Source: Ralstonia pickettii DTP0602
Lineage (GTDB): Bacteria; Pseudomonadota; Gammaproteobacteria; Burkholderiales; Burkholderiaceae
DNA: 64,000 nucleotides
NCBI GenBank assembly: GCA_000471925.1
Contig: CP006668.1
Span: forward strand, 682,001 to 746,000
Reading direction: 5' to 3'
In this document: positions 52,542 to 61,630 of the stretch, one piece after another
Layout: the number at the start of each line of letters is the position of its first letter
Numbering within the stretch: position 1 is the first letter of the stretch
The notes under the pieces: generated by a model
Seen by the model: the letters and a program-made list of their open reading frames with translations, nothing else
Database searches by the model: none
What the model was told of the DNA's origin: nothing
Translations under genes and position numbers: made by a program

Positions 52542-54464
52542 ATGGACATTTTCGGCCATTACGCTACGCGCTTCGAAGCTCGCAAGGAAGAGGAATACAC
52601 CATCCAGGAATACCTGGAGATCTGTAAGAAGGATCCCACTGCCTACGCGACCGCTGCCGAGCGCATGCTTGCCGCGATCGGTCAGCCGGAACTGGTGGAC
52701 ACCCACCATGACCCGAGGCTGTCCCGACTGTTCTTCAACAAGGTCATCCGCATCTATCCGGCCTTCCGCGATTTCTACGGCATGGAGGACACGATCGAGC
52801 AGATGGTCTCGTTCTTCAAGCACGCGGCGCAGGGCCTGGAAGAGCGCAAGCAGATCCTGTATCTGCTCGGGCCTCCTGGCGGCGGCAAGTCCTCGCTCGC
52901 GGAGAAGCTCAAGGCGTTGATGGAGCAGATCCCCATCTACGCGCTCAAGGGATCGCCGATCCATGAGTCGCCGCTGGGGCTGTTCGCGCCGGAAGAAGAC
53001 GGCAAGATCCTCGAAGAGGATTACGGCATTCCGATCCGCTACCTGAACACCATCGCCTCGCCCTGGGCGGTCAAGCGCCTGCACGAGTTCAACGGCGACA
53101 TCACCAGGTTCCGCGTGGTCAAGCTGCGCCCGTCGGTGCTGTCGCAGATCGCGATCTCGAAGACCGAGCCGGGCGACGAGAACAACCAGGACATCTCGTC
53201 GCTGGTGGGCAAGGTGGATATCCGCAAGCTCGAGGACTTCCCGCAGGACGACCCGGATGCGTACTCGTATTCCGGCGGCCTGTGCCTGGCCAACCGCGGC
53301 CTGCTCGAGTTCGTTGAAATGTTCAAGGCCCCGATCAAGGTGCTGCACCCGCTGCTGACTGCAACGCAGGAAGGCAACTACAAGGGCACCGAGGGCTTCG
53401 GTGCGATCCCGTTCGATGGCATCATCCTGGCGCACTCGAACGAGGCGGAGTGGACGACCTTCAAGTCGGACAAGAACAACGAGGCATTCCTGGACCGTAT
53501 CTACATCGTCAAGGTGCCGTACGTGCTGCGCGTGTCCGACGAGGTGAAGATCTACGACAAGTTGCTGCGCTGCAGTTCGCTGTCGGCCGCGCCGTGCGCG
53601 CCCAACACGCTGAAGATGATGGCGCAGTTCGCGGTGCTCACCCGCATCAAGGAGCCCGAGAACTCGAACGTCTTCTCGAAGATGCGCGTCTACGACGGCG
53701 AGAGCCTGAAGGACGTGGACCCGAAGGCGAAGTCGTACCAGGAGTACCGCGACTATGCCGGCATCGACGAGGGCATGAACGGGCTCTCGACGCGCTTCGC
53801 GTTCAAGGTCCTGTCCAAGGTCTTCAACTTCGACAACACCGAAGTGGCGGCCAACCCGGTGCACCTGCTGTACGTGCTCGAACAGCAGATCGAGCGCGAG
53901 CAGTTCCCGCCGGAGCAGGAAGCCAAGCTGCTGTCGCACATCAAGGAGTACCTGACCACGCCGTTCGTGGAGTTCATCGGCAAGGAGATCCAGACCGCGT
54001 ACCTGGAGTCGTATTCCGAGTATGGCCAGAACATCTTCGACCGCTATGTAGTGTTCGCCGACCTGTGGATCCAGGACCAGGAGTACCGCGATCCGAATAC
54101 CGGTGAGATCCTCGACCGCAATGCGCTGAACGACGAGCTGGAGAAAGTGGAAAAACCCGCGGGTATCTCCAACCCGAAGGACTTCCGCAACGAGATCGTC
54201 AACTTCGTGCTGCGGGCGCGGGCCAACAACAGTGGCAAGAATCCGGTCTGGACCAGCTATGAAAAGCTGCGGATGGTGATCGAGAAGCGCATGTTCTCCA
54301 CCACGGAGGACCTGCTGCCGGTGATCTCGTTCAACGCCAAGTCTTCTCGCGAAGACCAGGACAAGCACGAGAACTTCGTCAACCGCATGGTCGAGAAGGG
54401 GTACACGCCCAAGCAAGTGAGACTTCTGGTGGAGTGGTATCTGCGCGTAAGAAAATCATCGTAA
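52542..54464 (+). CDS. prkA: PrkA-family AAA/serine protein kinase
   Basis: The 640-residue length is standard for PrkA/YeaG. The N-terminal AAA-type module contains Walker A LLGPPGGGKSSLAEKL near residue 110, followed by KGSPIHESPLGLFAPEEDG; the C-terminal kinase-like domain contains YDKLLRCSSLSAAPCAPNTL and NFVLRARANNSGKNPVWTSY. GGGAGTGAGGT precedes the ATG. In E. coli, YeaG with YeaH supports survival of sustained nitrogen starvation; in Bacillus PrkA affects sporulation. It begins the conserved three-gene set with YeaH-like and SpoVR-like genes. Confidence 0.94.
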   Translation: MDIFGHYATRFEARKEEEYTIQEYLEICKKDPTAYATAAERMLAAIGQPELVDTHHDPRLSRLFFNKVIRIYPAFRDFYGMEDTIEQMVSFFKHAAQGLEERKQILYLLGPPGGGKSSLAEKLKALMEQIPIYALKGSPIHESPLGLFAPEEDGKILEEDYGIPIRYLNTIASPWAVKRLHEFNGDITRFRVVKLRPSVLSQIAISKTEPGDENNQDISSLVGKVDIRKLEDFPQDDPDAYSYSGGLCLANRGLLEFVEMFKAPIKVLHPLLTATQEGNYKGTEGFGAIPFDGIILAHSNEAEWTTFKSDKNNEAFLDRIYIVKVPYVLRVSDEVKIYDKLLRCSSLSAAPCAPNTLKMMAQFAVLTRIKEPENSNVFSKMRVYDGESLKDVDPKAKSYQEYRDYAGIDEGMNGLSTRFAFKVLSKVFNFDNTEVAANPVHLLYVLEQQIEREQFPPEQEAKLLSHIKEYLTTPFVEFIGKEIQTAYLESYSEYGQNIFDRYVVFADLWIQDQEYRDPNTGEILDRNALNDELEKVEKPAGISNPKDFRNEIVNFVLRARANNSGKNPVWTSYEKLRMVIEKRMFSTTEDLLPVISFNAKSSREDQDKHENFVNRMVEKGYTPKQVRLLVEWYLRVRKSS

Positions 54465-54501
54465 CGGCGCCGCGGAACAGGTCTCTCAACGAGGGCAACA
54501 T

Positions 54502-55764
54502 ATGGCTACGGTCATCGATCGGCGCGAAAACGGCGGCAACAAAAGTGCCGTCAACCAGCAACGCTTTATCAAACGCTACCGCGAGCAGATCCGGCAAGCA
54601 GTGGCAAAGGCGGTGTCCGGCCGGAAGATCATGGACATCGAGCAGAGTGGCCAGGTGTCCATTCCGGTCAAGGACATCTCCGAACCGATCTTCCACCACG
54701 GCCCGGGCGGGCGGCGCGAGTGGATTCACCCTGGCAACAAGAAGTTCGTCAAGGGTGATTCCTTCGACCGCCAGCAGCAGGGCGGCGGCGGGACCGGTTC
54801 GCGGGCCAGCGACAGCGGCGAGGGCGAAGACGATTTCGTCTTCACGCTGTCGCGCGAGGATTTCCTGAACTTCTTCTTCGAGGACATGGCGCTGCCGGAC
54901 CTGGCCAAGCGCCACCTCGCCAAGATCGCCGAGGTGCGCAAGGTGCGCGCCGGCTTTTCCATCGACGGCACGCCATCCAACCTGTCGATCCTGCGCACCA
55001 TGCGCAGCTCGATCGGGCGGCGCATCGCCTTGTCCAGCCCCTACCAGAAGCGCCTGCGCGAGCTGGAGCTGGCCTACGCCGAGGCGCTGGAAAAGGACGG
55101 CCCCTACGCCGAAGGCACGCTCGAGCTGATGGAGAAGATGCGGCACCTGCGTGCCTGCATCGACCGCGTGCCCTTTATCGAGAAGCTCGACCTGCGCTAC
55201 AACAACCGCGTGCTCAAGAAGCGCCCGCAGGCCCAGGCAGTGATGTTCTGCCTGATGGACGTGTCCGGCTCGATGGACGAGAGCCGCAAGGACCTGGCCA
55301 AGCGCTTCTTCATGCTGCTGTACCTGTTCCTGAAGCGCAACTACGAGCGTATCGACGTGGTGTTCATCCGGCATCACACGGTGGCCAAGGAAGTCGAAGA
55401 GGAAGACTTCTTCCACTCGCGCGAGTCCGGTGGTACCGTGGTGTCCAGTGCGCTGAAGCTGATGGTGGAAGTGGTCCACGACCGCTATCCGCCGAGCCAG
55501 TGGAACATCTACTGCGCGCAGGCCTCCGACGGCGATAACTGGGCTGGCGATTCCGAGTTGTGCGGACGCCTGCTGCGCGAGTCGATCCTGCCGCTGGTGC
55601 AGTACTACGCATACGTGGAAGTGGCGTCCGAGGAACCGCAGAACCTCTGGGAAGAGTACCTGACGGTCAAGAACCAGTTCGACCACTTCGCGATGCAGCG
55701 CATCATCGGCGCGGACGAGATCTACCCGGTGCTGCACGACCTGTTCCAGAAGCGCGCGGCGTAG
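54502..55764 (+). CDS. YeaH/YhbH-family (DUF444) protein
   Basis: The 420-residue product begins MATVIDRRENGGNKSAVNQQ and has a basic N-terminus (RFIKRYREQIRQAVAKAVSG), a Gly/Ser-rich linker and a von Willebrand A-like domain with MIDAS-type DVSGSMDESRKDLAKRFFML. It also has FIRHHTVAKEVEEEDFFHS and SDGDNWAGDSELCGRLL. This is the typical partner of PrkA, encoded 37 bp upstream. It probably forms a complex with the kinase; its biochemical role is not established. Confidence 0.92.
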   Translation: MATVIDRRENGGNKSAVNQQRFIKRYREQIRQAVAKAVSGRKIMDIEQSGQVSIPVKDISEPIFHHGPGGRREWIHPGNKKFVKGDSFDRQQQGGGGTGSRASDSGEGEDDFVFTLSREDFLNFFFEDMALPDLAKRHLAKIAEVRKVRAGFSIDGTPSNLSILRTMRSSIGRRIALSSPYQKRLRELELAYAEALEKDGPYAEGTLELMEKMRHLRACIDRVPFIEKLDLRYNNRVLKKRPQAQAVMFCLMDVSGSMDESRKDLAKRFFMLLYLFLKRNYERIDVVFIRHHTVAKEVEEEDFFHSRESGGTVVSSALKLMVEVVHDRYPPSQWNIYCAQASDGDNWAGDSELCGRLLRESILPLVQYYAYVEVASEEPQNLWEEYLTVKNQFDHFAMQRIIGADEIYPVLHDLFQKRAA

Positions 55765-55897
55765 ACTGGCGCCGATCCGGGTCTTCCAGCCGGAAGGCCA
55801 CAGAAGGCAAATGGCGAGGCAACGCGGACCACGCGGCGCGGCGAATCCGTGCGCGCCGGACAGGTCTGCCGCCTTGCCCGGGCAACAAGGGGCGAAG

Positions 55898-57448
55898 ATG
55901 GCTTATCTCTCCACGGGTTCGGAATGGACCTTCGAGCTGATCAACCGGTATGACCGCGAGATCGCCCGCATCGCCGGCGAATTCGGGCTGGATACCTATC
56001 CCAACCAGATCGAGATCATCACCGCCGAGCAGATGCTCGACGCCTACGCGTCGGCGGGGTTGCCGGTCGGCTACAGCCACTGGTCCTACGGCAAGCACTT
56101 CCTGGCGTCCGAGCGCAGCTACCAGCGCGGCCATATGGGGCTGGCCTACGAGATCGTCATCAACTCCAACCCCTGCATCGCCTACCTGATGGAGGAGAAC
56201 ACCATGCCGATGCAGGCGCTGACGATCGCGCACGCCTGCTACGGCCATAACTCCTTCTTCAAGGGCAATTACCTGTTCCGCACCTGGACCAACGCGGACG
56301 CCATCGTCGACTACCTGCTGTTCGCCAAGAACTACGTGGCCGAGTGCGAGCAGCGTTACGGCGAACGGGAGGTGGAACTGCTGCTGGACTCTTGCCACGC
56401 CTTGCAGAACTACGGCGTGGACCGCTACAAGCGGCCCAAGAAGCTATCCATCACCGAAGAAAAGGCGCGCCAGGCCGATCGCGAGAACTACCTGCAGATG
56501 CAGGTCAACGACTTGTGGCGCACGCTGCCCAAGCACCGTCCGCATGCGCTGGCGTCGGACGACGACTCGGGGGAGCCGGATATCACCTTCCCGCCCGAGC
56601 CGCAGGAAAACCTGCTGTACTTTATCGAGAAGAACGCGCCCAAGCTGGCGCCGTGGCAGCGCGAGATCGTGCGCATCGTGCGCAAGATCGCACAGTACTT
56701 CTACCCGCAGCGCCAGACCAAGGTGATGAACGAAGGCTGGGCCACGTTCTGGCACTACACCATCATCAACCAGCTCTACGAGGAAAAGCTGGTCAACGAC
56801 GCGTTCATGATGGAGTTGCTGCAGGCCCACACCAACGTGATCTACCAGCCGCCGTACCATAGCCCGTACTACAGCGGCATGAACCCATACACCGTGGGCT
56901 TCCTGATGTTCCAGGACCTGCGCCGCATGTGCGAGCATCCGACGGAAGAGGACTACCGCTGGGCGCCGGAGATCGCCGGCACCGACTGGCGCACCACGCT
57001 CGACTTCGCCATGCGCAACTTCAAGGACGAGAGCTTCCTGCTGCAGTTCCTGTCGCCGCGCGTGATCCGCGAACTCAAGCTGTTCTCGGTGCTGGACGAC
57101 GACCGCGAAGGCAAGCTTCGCGTTACCGCGATCCACAACGACGAAGGCTACCGCGCGATCCGACAGCTGATGGCGGCGCAGTATGATCTGTCGAGCATGG
57201 AGCCCAATATCCAGGTCACCAATGTCGATGTCGGTGGCGACCGCTCGCTGACGCTGCGGCACCTGCAGAACGACCGCCGGCCGCTGGCGCACAACTTCGA
57301 CGAGGTGATACGGCACGTGACGCGGCTGTGGGGCTTCACTGTGCGACTTGAAGTCGCGTACGAGGACGGCCGCACCGAACTCAAGTACGAGTGCAAGCCC
57401 GAACGCAAGCACCGCCGGCCGCATGGCGGCCTGAGCCTGGCCGCCTGA
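55898..57448 (+). CDS. SpoVR/YcgB-family protein
   Basis: The start MAYLSTGSEWTFELINRYDR (516 residues) is chosen because it matches the family N-terminus and follows AAGGGGCGAAG. Conserved stretches are GYSHWSYGKHFLASERSYQR, EENTMPMQALTIAHACYGHN, NEGWATFWHYTIINQLYEEK and NPYTVGFLMFQDLRRMCEHP. SpoVR proteins are needed for spore cortex formation in Bacillus and are part of a stationary-phase module with PrkA and YeaH in proteobacteria; molecular function is unknown. It is 133 bp after the yeaH-like stop. Confidence 0.93.
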   Translation: MAYLSTGSEWTFELINRYDREIARIAGEFGLDTYPNQIEIITAEQMLDAYASAGLPVGYSHWSYGKHFLASERSYQRGHMGLAYEIVINSNPCIAYLMEENTMPMQALTIAHACYGHNSFFKGNYLFRTWTNADAIVDYLLFAKNYVAECEQRYGEREVELLLDSCHALQNYGVDRYKRPKKLSITEEKARQADRENYLQMQVNDLWRTLPKHRPHALASDDDSGEPDITFPPEPQENLLYFIEKNAPKLAPWQREIVRIVRKIAQYFYPQRQTKVMNEGWATFWHYTIINQLYEEKLVNDAFMMELLQAHTNVIYQPPYHSPYYSGMNPYTVGFLMFQDLRRMCEHPTEEDYRWAPEIAGTDWRTTLDFAMRNFKDESFLLQFLSPRVIRELKLFSVLDDDREGKLRVTAIHNDEGYRAIRQLMAAQYDLSSMEPNIQVTNVDVGGDRSLTLRHLQNDRRPLAHNFDEVIRHVTRLWGFTVRLEVAYEDGRTELKYECKPERKHRRPHGGLSLAA

Positions 57449-57498
57449 TTGGCTGACTCGCTGGCGCGCTGACGGGCCGGCGCCCGCCCGCCCGCGGC

Positions 57499-58497
57499 TT
57501 ACACCGCGGGCGCGGGTTCGCTCCAGCTGCGCACCAGTTCCACGGCGTTGCGTCCTTCGCTGGCGCACACGGCTGCGCCGAGCACCCGGCTCCACCACCG
57601 CTCCGAACCGTCCGCCACGCGCCACGCGTGCATGCGGCGCGTATAGAGCTGCAGGTCGTACTCCTCCGTAATCCCGATCGCGCCGTGCACGGCGTGGGCG
57701 ATGGCCGCCACCGGCGTCACCGCATCGCTCGTGCGCAGCTTGCCGATGGCCGCGCGCAGCGGGTCGGGCTCGCCGGTACTGCTGTCGCATGCCAGTTGTG
57801 CAGCGACGCGCGCTGCAGCGACATGCTCGGCCATCTCGCTGACCTGGTGCTGGATCGCCTGGAACTTGCCGATGGCGCGGCCGAACTGCTGGCGGTCGTT
57901 GGCGTATTGCAGCGTCAGGTCGAGCACGCGCGACAGCGCACCGGCCAGTTGCGCGGCGTGCAGGCAGGCGCCGAGCGTGCGCAGCGTGCCTTCCGGCAGC
58001 GTGAAGGCCGCCGGCGCTGCGCCATCGGGGCGTGGCACGCGCAGCGTCAGGTCGGCGTGCGTGCCGGTGGCCTGGGCGTGCGCGTCGGTTGCGGACAGCA
58101 GCAGGCAGCGCTCGCCATCCTGCAGCAGGAACCACTGTGCGTGGCGCGCGTCGGCAACCAGCGCTGCGGCGGCATTGTCTTCAAAGCCGGCGAGTGCAAT
58201 CGGGCCGGCGGGCAGGGCGATGCCATTTGCATGCAGCAGCGCGCGCGCAAAGATCGTCTGCGCCAGCGGCAGCGGCAGGGCGTGGTGGCCAGTGACAAAG
58301 AGCACCGGCGCCAGTTCGCGCAGCGGCAGCGCGGCGCCGCCCGCGGCTTCGGGCAGAAGGCAGTCGGCAAAGCCGCTGTCCCGCAGCGCTTGCCACAGCG
58401 GCAGCGGATCGGCCTGGTGTTCCAGCGCGCGCACCGTGGCGGGCGGGCAGCAGTCGCGCAGCAGCGCATCGAGGGCGTCGGAGTAGGCGTTATGCAT
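57499..58497 (-). CDS. acyl-CoA dehydrogenase-like subunit, divergent and short
   Basis: The 332-residue protein is about 50 residues shorter than the family norm. The N-terminal and middle domains are reduced (ALRDSGFADCLLPEAAGGAA, ALAGFEDNAAAALVADARHA), but the C-terminal domain keeps LQYANDRQQFGRAIGKFQAI, AIAHAVHGAIGITEEYDLQL and YTRRMHAWRVADGSERWWSR. It lacks a YEGT-like catalytic end and is probably the partner subunit of the dehydrogenase encoded 34 bp upstream, comparable to PimD-type proteins. Last gene of the minus-strand cassette. Confidence 0.8.
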   Translation of the reverse strand: MHNAYSDALDALLRDCCPPATVRALEHQADPLPLWQALRDSGFADCLLPEAAGGAALPLRELAPVLFVTGHHALPLPLAQTIFARALLHANGIALPAGPIALAGFEDNAAAALVADARHAQWFLLQDGERCLLLSATDAHAQATGTHADLTLRVPRPDGAAPAAFTLPEGTLRTLGACLHAAQLAGALSRVLDLTLQYANDRQQFGRAIGKFQAIQHQVSEMAEHVAAARVAAQLACDSSTGEPDPLRAAIGKLRTSDAVTPVAAIAHAVHGAIGITEEYDLQLYTRRMHAWRVADGSERWWSRVLGAAVCASEGRNAVELVRSWSEPAPAV

Positions 58498-58531
58498 GAT
58501 GGGGTCTCGTGGGATGCGGTGCGGTGGCGGT

Positions 58532-59692
58532 TCAGCGCAGGCCCAGCCCGCGCGCGATCATGCCGCGCAGGATCTCGCGCGTGCCGCCGCGCAGCGAGTA
58601 CGATGGCGCGATCTGCGTGACGTAGGCGAGCGTGCGGTACAGCGCCGCATCGGCTGCCAGTGTGGGTTCGTCGCCTAGTGCCGCTTCCACCAGCGCGGGA
58701 ATCGACTGTTCGAAGGTGGTGCCAAGGTCCTTGACCAGCGCGGCCTCGACCACCGGGCTTTCGCCGGCAGCCAGGCGCGCCGTCACCGCCAATGACATCG
58801 CGCGCAGCACCGCCAGGTGGCCGGCCAGCCGGCCTGCGGTCACGGTGTCGCGGCGTGCCGGCGGCAGGCGGCGCATCGCGTCGAGCCAGGTATCGAGCAG
58901 CACCACGCTGGAGTACAGGCGTTCCGGCCCGCTACGTTCGAACGCGAGTTCCGCATTGACCTGCTCCCAGCCGCTGCCTTCCTGGCCGACCAGCGCGTCG
59001 GCGGCCAGCACCACGTCGTCGAAGGCGACCTCCGAGAAATGCGCATCGCCGGCGAGATCGCGGATCGGCCGTACCGTGACGCCGGGCGCGTGCAGGTCGA
59101 CGATGAACTGCGACAGCCCGGCTTGCCGGTCCTGCGGCGTGCCCGAGGTGCGCACCAGCGCGATCATGAAGTGACAGCGGTCGGCGTTGGTCGTCCAGAT
59201 CTTGCGGCCGGTCAGGCGCCAGGAGCCGTCCGGCTGACGCGCCGCGCGCGTGGCCACGCTGGCCAGGTCCGAGCCGGAGTTGGGCTCGCTCATGCCGATG
59301 CAGAAGAACGCCTCGCCGCGACAGATCGCTGGCAGGTAGCGCGCCTTCTGCGCGTCGTTGCCGTAGCGCAGGATCAGCGGGCCGCTCTGGCGGTCGGCGA
59401 TCCAGTGCGCCGACACCGGCGCGCCGCAGGCCAACAGCTCCTCTACCAGCACGAAGCGCAAAAACGGGTCCAGCCCCGCGCCGCCGAATTGCGCCGGAAG
59501 CGTGATGCCGACCCATCCGCGCACGGCCAGTGCACGGCTGAAGGCGGCGTCGAAGCCCATCCACGAGCGTGCGCGGGTTTCCGGCGGCAGGGAGGGCAGG
59601 TGCTCGTCAAGAAAGGCCCGCACCTCGCCGCGGAATGCGATGGCGTGCGGCGGCAGGGTGGTGAGGTCGAAGGTGGAAAGCAATGCGGTCAC
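58532..59692 (-). CDS. acyl-CoA dehydrogenase
   Basis: The 386-residue protein has WVGITLPAQFGGAGLDPFLR, FFCIGMSEPNSGSDLASVAT, LTGRKIWTTNADRCHFMIAL and the C-terminal YSLRGGTREILRGMIARGLG. It resembles the catalytic large subunit of two-component dehydrogenases; the reduced dehydrogenase-like protein encoded next would be its partner. It lies downstream of a MaoC-like gene, separated by 143 bp containing a REP-like hairpin, which may lower expression relative to the first two genes. Confidence 0.87.
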   Translation of the reverse strand: MTALLSTFDLTTLPPHAIAFRGEVRAFLDEHLPSLPPETRARSWMGFDAAFSRALAVRGWVGITLPAQFGGAGLDPFLRFVLVEELLACGAPVSAHWIADRQSGPLILRYGNDAQKARYLPAICRGEAFFCIGMSEPNSGSDLASVATRAARQPDGSWRLTGRKIWTTNADRCHFMIALVRTSGTPQDRQAGLSQFIVDLHAPGVTVRPIRDLAGDAHFSEVAFDDVVLAADALVGQEGSGWEQVNAELAFERSGPERLYSSVVLLDTWLDAMRRLPPARRDTVTAGRLAGHLAVLRAMSLAVTARLAAGESPVVEAALVKDLGTTFEQSIPALVEAALGDEPTLAADAALYRTLAYVTQIAPSYSLRGGTREILRGMIARGLGLR

Positions 59693-59745
59693 GATGAAAT
59701 CCTGTGGCTTGATATTGCGGAGGCGGTCTCATATGCCGGCGGTTC

Positions 59746-59778
59746 GCCCCCCTCTCCCGCCTTTGCGGGAGAGGGGGC
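59746..59778. repeat. REP-like hairpin, second copy
   Basis: A 13-bp stem (59748-59760 with 59765-59777; CCCCCTCTCCCGC and complement) with a CTTT loop. Its arms share the CCCTCTCCCGC core with the palindrome broken by the insertion sequence at 21466-23002. It lies between the MaoC-like and dehydrogenase genes. Confidence 0.7.
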
Positions 59779-59835
59779 ACGCAATCGGTAGGCAAGACGT
59801 TGCGGCGAAGCATGCACCCTCGCGTGCCGCATGGT

Positions 59836-60297
59836 TCAGTGTCCCGCCAGCAGCCGGCGCGCGGTATAGGTCATGACCTTTTCGTCGCGCTGGTTGAACA
59901 CCTCGATACGCGAATCCACCACCGCCCGGCCGCTACGCGAAGTCGGCCGGATGCCGGTCACGGTCACGGTGGCACGGATGGTGTCGCCCACCATCACCGG
60001 CGCGTGGATCTGCTGCGCCAGTTCGAGCATCGCCAGCCCGGTGCCCTGGATCATGGTCTGCAGGATGAAGCCTTCGATCAGCGTGTAGGTCAGTGCCGCC
60101 GGCACCGGCCGGCCCTGGATCGCGCCGCCGTCGTAGCCGGCTTCGATAAAGATGGCCTCGACCATGCCGGTGACCGAGATAAAGTTGACCAGGTCGGTCT
60201 CGGTCACGGTGCGGGCGAAGGTGCGGAAGGCCTGGCCCTCCTTAAGGTCCTGCCAGTAGAAGCCCTGCCCCAGCCGGGGCAATTCGGTGTGCATCAT
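59836..60297 (-). CDS. MaoC-like hotdog protein
   Basis: The start at MMHTELPRLGQGFYWQDLKE follows GAGGAGACACC (153 residues) and overlaps the CoA-transferase stop by four bases, so the two are translationally coupled. The sequence has the MaoC-type strand/helix order (FARTVTETDLVNFISVTGMV, RPVPAALTYTLIEGFILQTM, VGDTIRATVTVTGIRPTSRS). The catalytic D-x-N-P-x-H signature of R-specific hydratases is absent: the equivalent stretch reads TGMVEAIFIE. It is therefore a MaoC-fold protein of uncertain activity. Confidence 0.8.
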   Translation of the reverse strand: MMHTELPRLGQGFYWQDLKEGQAFRTFARTVTETDLVNFISVTGMVEAIFIEAGYDGGAIQGRPVPAALTYTLIEGFILQTMIQGTGLAMLELAQQIHAPVMVGDTIRATVTVTGIRPTSRSGRAVVDSRIEVFNQRDEKVMTYTARRLLAGH

Positions 60298-61523
60298 GGT
60301 GTCTCCTCGGTGGATGCGGGTTGGCTGCAGCGCGCCGCGCCGGTCTGTTGCAGGCGCGCGATCTCGTCGGCGCACAGCCCCGCCTGCGCCAGCACGCCGG
60401 CGGTGTGCTCGCCCAGCCGCGGCGGGATGCCCAGCGGCGCGCGCTCGCCGTCGAAGCGTACCGGCGCGCCGGGAAAGCGCAGCGTGCCCATGGCCGGGTC
60501 GTCGAGCGTCTCGAAGAAGCCAGTCGCGGCAAGGTGCGGGTCGTCAGGCAGGTCGTCGAGTTCGTTGATGCGCGCCACCGGGATCTGCAGGCGTTCGCAC
60601 AGCGCCAGCCAGTGCTCGATGGTGTGTTGGCCCACGATCTCGCCGGTGATCTCGTACAACGTCTCGATATGCCGCGTGCGTGCGGCGATATCGGCAAAGC
60701 GCGCGTCGGCGGCCAGTTCGGGGCGCTGCGCGGCGTGGAAGAAGTCGCGCCAGTGGGCATCGGTGTACGGCATCATGCAGACGTACCCGTCTGCGCTCCG
60801 GTAAGGCCGGCGCAACGGTGCCAGCACGCGCGGATAGCCGCTGGGCCCGCGTGGCGGCTCGAAATGGCGGCCGTAGAAATGCTCGACCAGGTTGAAGGCG
60901 ACCATGGACTCGAACATCGGCACCTCCACCAGCGTGCCCTTGCCACCGGCATCGGGCGCGCGCCGCGCCCGCCCGGCCAGCGCCGCGCAGACGGAGAGCG
61001 CGGCCACCAGCCCGCTGGTCTTGTCCGCTGCGATGGTCGGGAAATAGCGGCTCTCGCCGGTCTGCGCCGCCATCAGCGCCGCATTGCCGGACAGGCCCTG
61101 GATGATGTCGTCGTACGCCGGCCGCCCGCCGTAGGGGCCGTCCTCGGCAAAGCCCAGCAGGCTGACGAAGACCAGGTCAGGGTGGCGCGCTATCACGTCA
61201 TCCGGCGCCAGCCCCAGCGCTGCCAGCTTCTGCGGACGCATGCTGTGCATCAGCACATCGGCGCCGGCCAGCACGCGGTCCAGCGCCGCCTGCGCGGCCG
61301 GCTGCTTCAGGTCCAGCACCACGCTGCGCTTGCTGCGGTTGACCCCAAGGAAGATCGCCGCCATGCCGGGCTCGGCGGCGGGGCCGGTGCGGCGCGTGGA
61401 ATCGCCCTCGGGCGGCTCGATCTTGATCACTTCGGCGCCCAGGTCCGCCAGCCACTGGCTGGCGTAGGGCCCCATCACCACCGTGGACAAATCGACCACG
61501 CGGATGCCTGCGAGCGGCAGCAT
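60294..61523 (-). CDS. CaiB/BaiF (family III) CoA-transferase
   Basis: The start at MLPLAGIRVVDLSTVVMGPY follows GGAGACAACAGC (409 residues). Hallmarks: LADLGAEVIKIEPPEGDSTR, RSVVLDLKQPAAQAALDRVL, FVSLLGFAEDGPYGGRPAYD and FPTIAADKTSGLVAALSVCA with the likely catalytic Asp. First gene of a four-gene minus-strand cassette (transferase, MaoC-like, two dehydrogenase subunits). Divergent from LysR across a 107-bp gap. The acid it activates is unknown. Confidence 0.87.
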   Translation of the reverse strand: MLPLAGIRVVDLSTVVMGPYASQWLADLGAEVIKIEPPEGDSTRRTGPAAEPGMAAIFLGVNRSKRSVVLDLKQPAAQAALDRVLAGADVLMHSMRPQKLAALGLAPDDVIARHPDLVFVSLLGFAEDGPYGGRPAYDDIIQGLSGNAALMAAQTGESRYFPTIAADKTSGLVAALSVCAALAGRARRAPDAGGKGTLVEVPMFESMVAFNLVEHFYGRHFEPPRGPSGYPRVLAPLRRPYRSADGYVCMMPYTDAHWRDFFHAAQRPELAADARFADIAARTRHIETLYEITGEIVGQHTIEHWLALCERLQIPVARINELDDLPDDPHLAATGFFETLDDPAMGTLRFPGAPVRFDGERAPLGIPPRLGEHTAGVLAQAGLCADEIARLQQTGAARCSQPASTEETP

Positions 61524-61582
61524 GCTGTTGTCTCCGATCTTTGTACCGTGGGGCACAGCGTAGATCAGGGAGCCCCGCTGGT

Positions 61583-61592
61583 CTAATATTAG
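61583..61592. promoter_or_regulatory. AT-rich palindrome in CoA-transferase/LysR intergenic region
   Basis: CTAATATTAG is a perfect 10-bp palindrome followed by GTTTTTTAGTAACC in otherwise GC-rich DNA, between divergent genes (61524-61630). It contains a T-N11-A-compatible core and could be the LysR binding site or overlap a -10 element. Confidence 0.5.
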
Positions 61593-61630
61593 TTTTTTAG
61601 TAACCGATATGTGTGGGATATCAGGCCATC

